This document shows, piece after piece, positions 55,084 to 62,928 of a stretch of DNA of 64,000 nucleotides. Source of the stretch: Salinisphaera aquimarina (GTDB lineage: Bacteria; Pseudomonadota; Gammaproteobacteria; Nevskiales; Salinisphaeraceae). The notes under the pieces are model-generated. The model did not search any database and was not told the origin of the DNA. It saw only the letters and a list, made by a program, of their open reading frames with translations. Position 1 is the first letter of the stretch. Each line of letters opens with the position of its first letter. Both the position numbers and the translations under genes were made by a program. The stretch is from NCBI RefSeq assembly GCF_042643355.1, contig NZ_JBHRSS010000009.1:124001-188000 (forward strand), given 5' to 3'.

Positions 55084-57096
55084 CTACCAGTAAGGCCCGG
55101 GCAGCAGCGCCGCCAGCACGCGGCCGGGGATGTTGGGCTTCTGGTCCTGCTCGCGCATCGCCTTGCGCCCGCGCGCGGCCTTGGACGAGGGAAACATGTG
55201 AAAGGCCTTGTGCAGCACGAAGTCGTTGACCTTGGGCCACAGCGCATAGCTGATCTGCGCGGTGGTACCCAGCGGCGAGGCGATACGCTTGGGTTTTTCC
55301 AGGATCGCGCAGACGATCATGTCGCCCGCCTGTTCCGGCGTGAGCGTGGGCACGTAGTCGTAGATCTTGGTGGGCGCGATCATCGGCGTGCGCACCAGCG
55401 GCATGTAGATGGTCGTCAGGTTGATATTGCGTGAACCCACCTCGGGCGACAGGCAGCGCGAAAACGCGTCCAGCGCCGACTTGGAGGCGACATAGGCCGA
55501 GAAGCGCGGCACGTTGGTCAGACAGCCGATGCTCGAGATGTTGATGATATGCCCGGTGCGTCGTTTCGCCATCGACGGCAGCAGATTGAAGATCATCCGG
55601 ATCGCGCCGAAATAATTGAGCTGCATCGTGCGCTCGTAATCGTGGAAGCGATTCAGCGATTCGAACACCGACCGGCGAATGGAATGACCGGCGTTGTTGA
55701 TGAGCACGTCGACATGGTGATGCTCTTTCAGAATCTGCGCGGTGCAGGCGTCGATGTCCGCAATCTTGTACAGATCGCAGGGATAGGCAAATGCCTGACC
55801 GCCCATCTTCTCGATGACGGCACGGGTCTCCTCCAGCTTGGCCGGGGTGCGCGCGATCATGCATATCTTGGCGCCGGCCTTGGCCAGCTTCTTCGCCGCC
55901 ATGAAGCCGATGCCGCTGGACGCGCCGGTGATCACCACCACCTTGCCCTGCATACGGCGCAGCAGCGCCTCGGGGATCTGCACGTCGTAGTCCATATGCA
56001 TTTCCCAGTAATTCCACAGGATTTCGGCGTAATCCTGCAGCGGCGGGCACTTGATGCCGCTGCCCTTGAGGGCGGCGCGGGTATTGGCGTCGTCGAAGGT
56101 GGCCCGATTGTTCACGTAGCCCAGGATCGACAGCGGCACACCGAGCGCCTTGGACAGGCGTTTTTCCATCCACTCCGCCATCGGCAGACGGCCCGCCAGG
56201 CGCTTGAGCTGATGCTCGATCGAGGCTGGCCATTCGTGGGTGGGCAGATTACGCACGATATCCGGCCCGTGCGCGGCGCGCATGAAGGTGCGCAGCATTT
56301 CCCCGGCGGTGGGCGGCTGATCCTGAATCAGGAAGAACGCGCGGCCGTCTAGGTTCTTCTTGTGGGCGATATGCACCATCGCATCGACCACGTAATCCAC
56401 CGGCGCCACCGGCATTTGCCCGCCCTGGATGCCCAGCAGCGGCAGCCATTTCGGCACCTTGTCGCGGATCCGCTTGATCGGCTTGAACAAATAATACGGC
56501 CCGTCGATCTTGTCCATCTCGCCGGTTCTGGAATGGCCGACCACCATGCCGGGGCGGTAGATACGCCACGGCACCGTGCAGTGCTCGCGCACGATCGCTT
56601 CCGACTGGAACTTGGTCCGGTAGTAGGGATGCCGCACGCTCTGGCCTTCATCGAACATGTCGTCCGTGAAAACACCTTCATAGTCGGCGCCGGCAATGGC
56701 CACCGACGACACATGATGAAAACACGGCGCAGGCCCGGTCTCGCCGGCCAGCGCCGCGGTCAGGGCGACGATATTGGCCGTGCCCTCGTTGTTGACACGA
56801 TCGGCCTGGGCATCCGACATGTTCATGTCGTAGACCGCGGCGAGGTGGAACACATGCGCGATCTCGCCGCTGAGATGCGCCAGTGCCGCGGCGTCGATCA
56901 CGCCCTTGCGGGTAATGTCGCCCCAGACCGGGATCAACCGATCCTCGGTCGCCCCCAGACGCTCGCACAGGCCCTCGAAGCGATCGGCGCTCGACCGACG
57001 CATGAGCACATAAACCGTCGCACCGCGCCGCTCGAGTAGCTTTTCGATAAGAAAGCGCCCGATAAAACCGGTCGCGCCGGTCACAAGATATTTCAT
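55084..57096 (-). CDS. bifunctional fatty acyl-CoA/ACP reductase
   Basis: A 670-residue protein with two Rossmann domains. The N-terminal part has YLVTGATGFIGRFLIEKLL, followed by a long extended-SDR body (HVFHLAAVYDMNMSDAQAD, HPYYRTKFQSEAIV, the Tyr-Lys pair). From about residue 380 a second SDR begins with VVVITGASSGIGFMAAKKLA, continues DVLINNAGHSIRRS and has the catalytic YVASKSALDAF. This layout and length match the fatty-alcohol-forming acyl reductases of wax-ester-making marine bacteria such as Marinobacter. It would reduce acyl-CoA or acyl-ACP to fatty alcohol via the aldehyde. No wax ester synthase (WS/DGAT) is in the window. Confidence 0.85.
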   Translation of the reverse strand: MKYLVTGATGFIGRFLIEKLLERRGATVYVLMRRSSADRFEGLCERLGATEDRLIPVWGDITRKGVIDAAALAHLSGEIAHVFHLAAVYDMNMSDAQADRVNNEGTANIVALTAALAGETGPAPCFHHVSSVAIAGADYEGVFTDDMFDEGQSVRHPYYRTKFQSEAIVREHCTVPWRIYRPGMVVGHSRTGEMDKIDGPYYLFKPIKRIRDKVPKWLPLLGIQGGQMPVAPVDYVVDAMVHIAHKKNLDGRAFFLIQDQPPTAGEMLRTFMRAAHGPDIVRNLPTHEWPASIEHQLKRLAGRLPMAEWMEKRLSKALGVPLSILGYVNNRATFDDANTRAALKGSGIKCPPLQDYAEILWNYWEMHMDYDVQIPEALLRRMQGKVVVITGASSGIGFMAAKKLAKAGAKICMIARTPAKLEETRAVIEKMGGQAFAYPCDLYKIADIDACTAQILKEHHHVDVLINNAGHSIRRSVFESLNRFHDYERTMQLNYFGAIRMIFNLLPSMAKRRTGHIINISSIGCLTNVPRFSAYVASKSALDAFSRCLSPEVGSRNINLTTIYMPLVRTPMIAPTKIYDYVPTLTPEQAGDMIVCAILEKPKRIASPLGTTAQISYALWPKVNDFVLHKAFHMFPSSKAARGRKAMREQDQKPNIPGRVLAALLPGPYW

Positions 57097-57276
57097 TTAT
57101 TTCATTGCCTTGGTCGTTTATCAGCCTCGCCCGCCCCGCCGTCGGGGACTGGCCGCATATATGACGTTAAACCGAGCGGAGCCTGCAACGCTACTGGCGG
57201 GCGTCTCGGTGTTCGTCCCCGCTTCTGCCACAATGCGGTCGTGAATGAACGGCCCGCCACAGCGAAAGGACTTCCC

Positions 57277-57618
57277 ATGAGCGAGACCATCTTTTCCAAG
57301 ATCATCAACCGCGAGATCAAGGCCGACATCGTGCATGAGGACGATCAGTGCCTGGCGTTTCGAGACGTCAACCCACAGGCGCCGATGCATATTCTGGTCA
57401 TTCCGAAAAAGCCGATCGACATGCTCTCGAACGCGGATGACGATGATCAGACACTGCTTGGCCACCTTCTGCTCACCGCGCGTAATATTGCCGCCGACGA
57501 GGGCTATGGCGACGCCTTTCGTCTGGTGATGAATAACGGCGAAGCCGTCGGTCAGACGGTCTTTCATCTGCATGTCCACGTGCTCGGCGGCCGCGATTTT
57601 ACCTGGCCGCCCGGCTAG
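57277..57618 (+). CDS. hinT: HIT-family nucleotide-binding hydrolase
   Basis: A 113-residue histidine-triad protein with the signature HLHVHVLGGRDF near the C-terminus and the usual start TIFSKIINREIKADIVHEDD. Purine nucleoside phosphoramidase activity is typical. AAGGA eight bases before the ATG fixes the start. It diverges from the acyl reductase gene. Confidence 0.95.
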   Translation: MSETIFSKIINREIKADIVHEDDQCLAFRDVNPQAPMHILVIPKKPIDMLSNADDDDQTLLGHLLLTARNIAADEGYGDAFRLVMNNGEAVGQTVFHLHVHVLGGRDFTWPPG

Positions 57619-57683
57619 CCGGGTACGGCGCGGGCCCGCCCTGCCGACAACACGCTCTTGTGGTGGCATGACCGAGCTCGATC

Positions 57684-57700
57684 GCCCGCTTTGAGCGGGC
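57684..57700 (+). terminator. hairpin after hinT
   Basis: GCCCGCT and AGCGGGC pair around a TTG loop 65 bases past the hinT stop. The downstream sequence is only moderately T-rich, so termination is uncertain. Confidence 0.35.
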
Positions 57701-57833
57701 TGCTCTTGTGCTCTACAGCATTGCCCCCATCGACAGGGCTCTGACGGTTTTGTCGCTGCTTGGCCTGCGCGCTATCATGGCGGGCTCAAACCGACGGGCC
57801 CGTCGATTCTTATTAGACCCGGATGGCATTCAG

Positions 57834-58703
57834 ATGAGCACTGTTGCAAAAACCCAGAGCGCCCGCGTGAGCGCGCAAGATGCGCCGGCGCGCTCGGACA
57901 GTCAGTCCAGCGACCAGATCGAGGACGTTCAGGGACGCGCCGATCCGCGCCATCTGGCGATCAACAAGGTCGGCATCTGCGACATCCGCCATCCGGTGTC
58001 GATCGCCCAGCGCGTCGGCGGCCATCAGAGCACCGTCGCCACGTTCGGCATGTATGTGAATCTGCCCCATCATTTCAAGGGCACCCACATGTCGCGCTTC
58101 GTGCAGATTCTCAACGCCCACGAACACCAGATCACGGTCGACTCGTTCAAGTGCATGCTCGGGGAAATGACCGAACGCCTGGAGGCCGACAACGGGCATA
58201 TCGAGATGTCCTTCCCCTATTTCGTCGACAAGTACGCGCCGGTCACGCGCGAAAAAGGCGTGATGGACTACAACGTCAATTTCATCGGCAACCAGCGTGG
58301 CCAAAAGACCGAACTCTACGTCGAAGTGAAGGTCCCGGTGACCACGCTGTGCCCCTGCTCCAAGGATATTTCCGACTACGGCGCCCATAACCAGCGCTCA
58401 CTGATCACCATCCGGGTACGCGCCGAGAAATTCTTCTGGCTGGAAGAACTGATCGATATCGCCGAATCGGAGGCGTCCTGCGAGCTGTTCGGCATTCTCA
58501 AGCGTGTCGACGAGAAAGCGGTCACCGAACGCGCCTACGAAAATCCCAAATTCGTGGAAGACGTCGTGCGCGATATCGCTACCCGTCTGAACGACGACGA
58601 ACGGTTCCGCTATTACGTGGTGGAGTCGGAGAATTTTGAATCAATCCATAATCATTCGGCCTACGCGATGATCGAGCAGGATAAGGACGCCCCGGCCGCA
58701 TAG
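57834..58703 (+). CDS. folE2: GTP cyclohydrolase FolE2 (type IB)
   Basis: Converts GTP to dihydroneopterin triphosphate at the start of folate synthesis, using Mn or Fe rather than zinc. The 289-residue protein has the FolE2 pattern: KVGICDIRHPVSIAQRV near residue 45, MSRFVQILNAHE, the conserved SFPYF, and TTLCPCSKDIS containing the metal-ligand cysteine (C173 or C175). FolE2 is often induced under zinc limitation, but no Zur-like operator was recognised in the leader. The start MSTVAKTQ is at the family position; the frame also opens at 57708. Followed by a partial copy of its own 3' end. Confidence 0.95.
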   Translation: MSTVAKTQSARVSAQDAPARSDSQSSDQIEDVQGRADPRHLAINKVGICDIRHPVSIAQRVGGHQSTVATFGMYVNLPHHFKGTHMSRFVQILNAHEHQITVDSFKCMLGEMTERLEADNGHIEMSFPYFVDKYAPVTREKGVMDYNVNFIGNQRGQKTELYVEVKVPVTTLCPCSKDISDYGAHNQRSLITIRVRAEKFFWLEELIDIAESEASCELFGILKRVDEKAVTERAYENPKFVEDVVRDIATRLNDDERFRYYVVESENFESIHNHSAYAMIEQDKDAPAA

Positions 58704-58937
58704 GGCTACGTTCGATTCAAAATCAGCCAGATTCAGCGAACGCATCCCGCGGCTGCACCGCGGGAACCCTGCTTGAATCACTGAACAGTCCGGCTTCTCG
58801 TCAATCCACAACCACTCCGCCTACGTGATGATTGAACAGGACAAGGACGCCCCGGCCTCATAAGGCTGCGTTCTAGTCGAAGTCCCGCATACGTCGGCAA
58901 GCGCATCCCGCCGCAATGCAGCGGGAACGCCGCTGAA
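58641..58937 (+). repeat. imperfect tandem repeat of the folE2 3' end and downstream hairpin
   Basis: Two units start 160 bases apart, at 58641 (inside folE2) and 58801. Each contains the last 20 folE2 codons, a short spacer, and a hairpin: CCCGCGG-N5-CCGCGGG at 58746-58764 in unit 1, and a weaker TCCCGC/GCGGGA in unit 2 near 58906-58926. The sequences differ at many positions, so the duplication is not recent. It occupies most of the 438-base gene-free region 58704-59141. Confidence 0.8.
58777..58863 (+). pseudogene. remnant of a second folE2 (last 29 codons)
   Basis: A frame with stop TAA at 58861-58863 encodes SIHNHSAYVMIEQDKDAPAS (58801-58860), matching the folE2 C-terminus except for A to V and A to S. 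The weaker ITEQSGFS part lies just upstream, after an in-frame TGA at 58774. The nucleotide differences from folE2 fall mainly at third positions, as expected if this copy once evolved as a working gene. It has no start and no domain, so it is a decayed or deleted paralogue. It was not caught by plain ORF length. Confidence 0.75.
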
Positions 58938-59071
58938 TCTACAAATCGGCGGCCGCTCGCCGGGTCACAGCTCATTTCAGGCGAGATCGCTTTCGTGTCG
59001 GGTTGGTCCCGGCCCACGGCCCGCTGGCGGGCAATCGATTGCCACGCTCGCAGCGCGAACAAGCCGGCCAC

Positions 59072-59106
59072 AAAAAAGCCCGGCCAACACAGGGTGACCG
59101 GGCTTT
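59072..59106 (-). terminator. rho-independent terminator of the phasin gene
   Basis: On the minus strand AAAGCCCGG and CCGGGCTTT pair around a 14-base loop, followed by six T residues; 35 bases past the phasin stop. Confidence 0.8.
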
Positions 59107-59141
59107 GCGCCCGTTGCAGGGCGCGCTTTTACAGGCCTGTA

Positions 59142-59828
59142 CTAGCTGGCGCTGCTATCGCTGCTATCGCTGCTGTCGCTATTGCCGGCGGTGCTGGTGC
59201 TGGCCGTCGACGCCGCGGTCTTGGCCTTGCTGGCGGTGGTGCGCTTACGCGCGGTCGCCGGCTTGCTGGCCGTGGCCGACTTCGTGCGCGTGCTTGCGGT
59301 CGTCGCCTTGCGGGTGGACGCGGTCTTGCGCTTGGCCGTGCTCTTGGCGGCGGCCGGCTTTTTCGCCGCCGTTGCCGTGGTCGAGGCGGCACGCTTGGCC
59401 GGGGTGGCCTTCTTGCGCGTCGTGGCCGTCTTCTTGGCCTTGGCGGGCGCGCTGCTCAGCTTGCCGAGCACCGACTTGTAACCACTGCTGACCACGTCGG
59501 TCAGCTCGTTACCGGTACGAACCAGCAGATCGATGGTGTCCTTGTAGGCGGACACGATCTGGTCGCGGCCGTTGGGCACGTAGGTCTGCGGGTTGCGCGC
59601 GACCTTGCGCACGCCGTCGGTGCGGGCCTTGTCGAAGCTGGCCTTGGCTGCGGCGAACACGTTCTTGGCGGCGCCGATTTCCGTATTGGCGAGCGTATGA
59701 CCGTTCTTGGTGACAACACCGACGGCCTTGCGCTGCGCATCGACATACGCCTTGAAGGCGTCCTGATACTGCTTGCCGGCCGTCTCGACACGGCTGCGTA
59801 CGTCCGAAACGATTTCCTGAATTTTCAT
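59142..59828 (-). CDS. PhaF-like phasin with histone-like tail
   Basis: A 228-residue granule-associated protein. Residues 1 to about 125 are helical and amphipathic in the phasin manner (IQEIVSDVRSRVETAGKQY, AYVDAQRKAVGVVTKNGHT, FAAAKASFDKART). From about residue 130 the sequence becomes a low-complexity Ala/Lys/Thr repeat (KKATPAKRAAS, KTASTRKATT) like histone H1 and the DNA-binding half of PhaF. It ends in an acidic GNSDSSDSSDSSAS. PhaF binds both PHA granules and the nucleoid and regulates pha genes; the same is expected here given phaC-phaZ at 30-32 kb. The start MKIQEIV has AGAGGG upstream. Confidence 0.82.
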   Translation of the reverse strand: MKIQEIVSDVRSRVETAGKQYQDAFKAYVDAQRKAVGVVTKNGHTLANTEIGAAKNVFAAAKASFDKARTDGVRKVARNPQTYVPNGRDQIVSAYKDTIDLLVRTGNELTDVVSSGYKSVLGKLSSAPAKAKKTATTRKKATPAKRAASTTATAAKKPAAAKSTAKRKTASTRKATTASTRTKSATASKPATARKRTTASKAKTAASTASTSTAGNSDSSDSSDSSAS

Positions 59829-59957
59829 TACTGGCCCTCTCACAATGTGATTTATTTTCGTTTGCTGCGCTGCAGCAATGAGCAAATGCTAGGAGTTCAC
59901 GGCGCCAATGTCAAACATCGTGATCGCTGTCAAGTCTATTGCGCGCGAGCAGTGAAA

Positions 59958-59973
59958 CTGGATATATTTACAG
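59958..59973 (+). promoter_or_regulatory. LexA (SOS) box of lexA
   Basis: CTGGATATATTTACAG follows the gammaproteobacterial SOS consensus CTG-N10-CAG with an AT-rich interior. It ends one base before the lexA start codon, so LexA binding would block transcription of its own gene. It occupies the site where a Shine-Dalgarno would lie. Confidence 0.9.
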
Positions 59974-59974
59974 T

Positions 59975-60613
59975 ATGGAAGAACTCACAGCGAAACAGCG
60001 GCGTGTCTATGTTTTCATCCGCGACACCATCGCTGCGCGTCAGACACCGCCGACACGGGCCGAGATCGCCGAGGCGTTGGGTTTTGCGTCGGCCAACGCG
60101 GCACAGGCTCATCTGAGGACGCTGGAAAACAAGGGCTTCATCGAACTCAATGCACGCCGTAGCCGTGGTATCCGGCTGGTTACGCCCGACGATGCCAGCG
60201 ACGAGCCGTTCACGCAGAGCAGTGCCGGCGCACTATCGCTGGCCGTGGTCGGGCGGGTGGCCGCCGGCGCGCCGATACTCGCGCTGGAACACGTGGAGCG
60301 TCGCTGCCGGGTCAGCGCCGATCTGTTCTCTGCGCGCCCGGATTATCTGCTGCGCGTGACCGGCGACAGCATGATCGGCGCCGGTATCCTCGACGGCGAC
60401 CTGCTGGCCGTTCGCACCGCCCCGGAGGTGCGCCCGGGCGATATCGCGGTATTTCGCTGGGACGACGAAGTCACGGTGAAACGCTTTGCCCGCGACGGCC
60501 AGACCGCGCGCCTGATCGCCGAAAACCCGCGCTACGAGGACATCGTGATCGACACCACGCGAGAGACCCTCAGCCTCGAAGGTCTGGCGGTTGGCGTGAT
60601 CCGAAACCTCTAG
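59975..60613 (+). CDS. lexA: SOS-response repressor LexA
   Basis: A 212-residue self-cleaving repressor. The N-terminal winged helix begins MEELTAKQRRVYVFIRDTI with PPTRAEIAEALGF and NAAQAHLRTLENKGFIEL. The Ala-Gly cleavage site is in GRVAAGAPIL near residue 86, the catalytic serine in GDSMIGAGI and the catalytic lysine in VTVKRFA. The start is directly behind the SOS box and no Shine-Dalgarno is visible, so a leaderless or very short-leader mRNA is possible. A longer frame from 59939 would include the operator. It diverges from the phasin gene. Confidence 0.95.
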   Translation: MEELTAKQRRVYVFIRDTIAARQTPPTRAEIAEALGFASANAAQAHLRTLENKGFIELNARRSRGIRLVTPDDASDEPFTQSSAGALSLAVVGRVAAGAPILALEHVERRCRVSADLFSARPDYLLRVTGDSMIGAGILDGDLLAVRTAPEVRPGDIAVFRWDDEVTVKRFARDGQTARLIAENPRYEDIVIDTTRETLSLEGLAVGVIRNL

Positions 60614-60679
60614 GCCTTGCATCTTACGGCGGCGCTATCGTAGTCGCGCCGCCGCTCGGTCTTCAGACCTGAATCGACG

Positions 60680-61663
60680 CTACGATCCGGAACCTGCCTG
60701 CTGGGCGGCCTGGCTGTCCGGCCCCGGCACGATGACGGCCTCGATGCGTCGATTGGCGCGGCGGCCCTCCGGCGTATCGTTGGACGCAATCGGCCGCGTG
60801 TCGCCGAAACCGCGCGCACCGATACGACGGGCCTCGACGCCGTTTTCGACGAGCGTGCGGGCCACCGAGCGCGCACGCGCCGACGACAGTGCCAGATTGA
60901 AGGCGCGGACCTGATCGGCGTGCGTGGGCGCCTGCTCTTCGAGGCCGGGATTGGCCTTGACGAAACGCTGAATGGAGGCATCGCCGGGCGCGACGTTATC
61001 GGTATGCCCGAGGATGGCCACGCCGTACTTCGGGTTGTCGCGCATCACCGCGGCCAGGCGCTGCACCACCGCGCGCGATGGCGCGGTCAGACGCGCGGTG
61101 CCGGTTTCGAAGGCGACGTCACCCAGGCGATCGGGAATGACGCGCTTGCCCAGCAGATTGGCGCCGGACCCGGCGATGCCGGTGGCTGCCGTGCCGCCCT
61201 GCATCGTCTGAGCCGGCTGCGACTCGATCTGCTGATTGAGCTGTTCCAGATTGATCTCGCGTATCGCCGTATAGCGCGCGATTTCCGCCAGCCGCTGGGC
61301 CCGGTGCGCGTCGTCGGCAACATCGGCCAGTTTGTCGACCGGTCGCCGCTTGCGATCGGCGATCTTTTCCCAACCGGCATCGGCTTTCGCCAGCGCGGCC
61401 TCGGCCTGGGCCAGCGCGTCGGCGTCATAGGACTCGACCCGATCCTGGGCGCGGGCCTGGTCGACGGCACGGCGCGCATCCTCCAGCGGCGTGAATTCAA
61501 CGCCGGCGCCGGCACGCGTGCGCTCAACCTGGCTTTCCCAGGCCGCATTCTGGGCGTTCACGCCCACCAGCGCCGGGCTCGGCGGCACCGGATCAGCCGT
61601 GACCAGCGCACAGCCTGCGAACAGAGGAAGAACCGCAAGCGTGGTTATGAGTACGCGCTTCAT
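60680..61663 (-). CDS. OmpA-family lipoprotein
   Basis: A 327-residue lipoprotein: signal LITTLAVLPLFAGC with lipobox (cysteine near residue 18), a central helical, Ala-rich region (ALAQAEAALAKADAGWEKIAD), and a C-terminal OmpA-like peptidoglycan-binding domain with AILGHTDN, SSARARSVARTLVENGVEA and NRRIEAVI. It anchors the outer membrane to the cell wall. It overlaps the DUF4398 lipoprotein gene by ATGA and probably acts with it. Confidence 0.88.
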   Translation of the reverse strand: MKRVLITTLAVLPLFAGCALVTADPVPPSPALVGVNAQNAAWESQVERTRAGAGVEFTPLEDARRAVDQARAQDRVESYDADALAQAEAALAKADAGWEKIADRKRRPVDKLADVADDAHRAQRLAEIARYTAIREINLEQLNQQIESQPAQTMQGGTAATGIAGSGANLLGKRVIPDRLGDVAFETGTARLTAPSRAVVQRLAAVMRDNPKYGVAILGHTDNVAPGDASIQRFVKANPGLEEQAPTHADQVRAFNLALSSARARSVARTLVENGVEARRIGARGFGDTRPIASNDTPEGRRANRRIEAVIVPGPDSQAAQQAGSGS

Positions 61664-62151
61664 GGCGTGCCCCCGGTCGGCGTCATCGGCGGATTGGTGG
61701 TGGCGTTCATCTCGGTATTGGCAGGCGCGCGACCGGCACCGCCGCTTTGGCCTCGCAACTCACCGAGCTTGGACTGCACGGCCTTGGCCTGGGTCTGAAC
61801 CAGGGCCGAGCGGGCATCGAGCTCGGCCGCGGCAACCAATCGGTCCACGCGCGATTTTTCGCCGTTGTTGAGCGGGCGCCGGGCACGCGCCGCGTCGTAG
61901 AGAATATCGCGGGCGGTGGCGATGCGCCGGCGTGACGCATCGACCACGCGCGGGGCAAATGTGTCGGCCTGGGCGGCCCGCGCCTTGGCCAACGCCTGCT
62001 CCGCCGGCGCGAGCACACTTTCATCCGGCGCGCTCGGCGCCTTGATAGCGCCGCCGGCACAGCCGGTGGCGACGGCGATCACGACCACCAGCGCGATCGA
62101 TGGCACTGAGCGGGCGAAAAATCGCGCTGAACTGGGACGACTGGCCGGCAT
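61660..62151 (-). CDS. DUF4398 lipoprotein
   Basis: A 163-residue lipoprotein. The N-terminal signal contains VPSIALVVVIAVATGC (lipobox) and the body is a helical, Ala/Arg-rich DUF4398 segment (APAEQALAKARAAQADTFAP, DARSALVQTQAKAVQSKLGE). The start MPASRPSS is supported by GGAG eight bases upstream; the frame continues 17 codons further. The family frequently precedes an OmpA-domain lipoprotein, as here. Confidence 0.85.
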   Translation of the reverse strand: MPASRPSSARFFARSVPSIALVVVIAVATGCAGGAIKAPSAPDESVLAPAEQALAKARAAQADTFAPRVVDASRRRIATARDILYDAARARRPLNNGEKSRVDRLVAAAELDARSALVQTQAKAVQSKLGELRGQSGGAGRAPANTEMNATTNPPMTPTGGTP

Positions 62152-62262
62152 GCGGCATCTCCGTTCAAGAAATCGAAACACCGGCGCTTTCGACGCCGCC
62201 ACCGGGCCTGACGACGGCCCGGGAGGCCGGATTCTAACAGCGCAGGGGCCTCGCGCCGAAAA

Positions 62263-62928
62263 TCAGGCCCGCATCGCCCACGCCCGCGCCGCCTCGAGCG
62301 CGCTCGGCCGACCGACATCGATCCAGCCGCCGGCGTGATATTCACCGCTCGCGAGCCCGGCCGCCAATGCTTCGCGTATGACCGCAACCAGTGGGAAACG
62401 TTGCACGCCGCGCCCCGCGAACGACGCCGGCGTGTACACCCCCACTCCGGCATAGGTCAGCCGCGGCTCGGCGTCGACCAGACGGCCATCGCTCAGTCCG
62501 AAATCGCCGGCCGCGTGGTGCTCGGGGTTGTCGACCAGCACCGTGTGCACGCGCGCCGTGGCCGGCACATCGCGAAGCTGTGCATAGTCGAAATCGGTGA
62601 ACACGTCGGCGCTGATCAGCGCAAACGGCGCCTCGCCCAGCAACGCCAGGGCATTGCAGACCCCACCGCCGGTATCCAGCGCCCCGGGGGTTTCGCGACT
62701 GTAGACAATGCGCAGCCCCCAGCGCGAGCCGTCGCCCAGCGCCGCGATGATCTGCTCGCCGAGATAGGCGACGTTGATCACGACCTCCTCGAACCCGGCC
62801 TCGGCCAGCGCCTGCAGATGGTGCCCGATCAGCGGCTGGCCGCCGACGTCGATGAGCGGCTTCGGGGTGTGGTCGGTGAGCGGGCGCAGGCGTTCGCCGC
62901 GGCCGGCGGCCAGGATCATCGCCTTCAT
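62263..62928 (-). CDS. murU: N-acetylmuramate-1-phosphate uridylyltransferase MurU
   Basis: Makes UDP-MurNAc from MurNAc-1-phosphate in the peptidoglycan recycling shortcut, bypassing de novo synthesis and fosfomycin inhibition in pseudomonads. The 221-residue nucleotidyltransferase has MILAAGRGERLRPLTDHTPKP, the metal-binding ALISADVFTDF (Asp), and PGALDTGGGVCNAL. It overlaps amgK by ATGA, the arrangement known from Pseudomonas. Confidence 0.92.
   Translation of the reverse strand: MKAMILAAGRGERLRPLTDHTPKPLIDVGGQPLIGHHLQALAEAGFEEVVINVAYLGEQIIAALGDGSRWGLRIVYSRETPGALDTGGGVCNALALLGEAPFALISADVFTDFDYAQLRDVPATARVHTVLVDNPEHHAAGDFGLSDGRLVDAEPRLTYAGVGVYTPASFAGRGVQRFPLVAVIREALAAGLASGEYHAGGWIDVGRPSALEAARAWAMRA

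Noticed and set aside
58904..58930. Possible tRNA or small RNA in the region after the folE2 remnant
   Set aside because: The hairpin is the degraded copy of the first folE2 terminator-like hairpin. No cloverleaf or conserved tRNA loops are visible.
59152..59180. Short triplet-based repeat resembling a CRISPR or regulatory array
   Set aside because: It is the coding sequence for the Ser-Asp tail of the phasin, in frame and without spacers.
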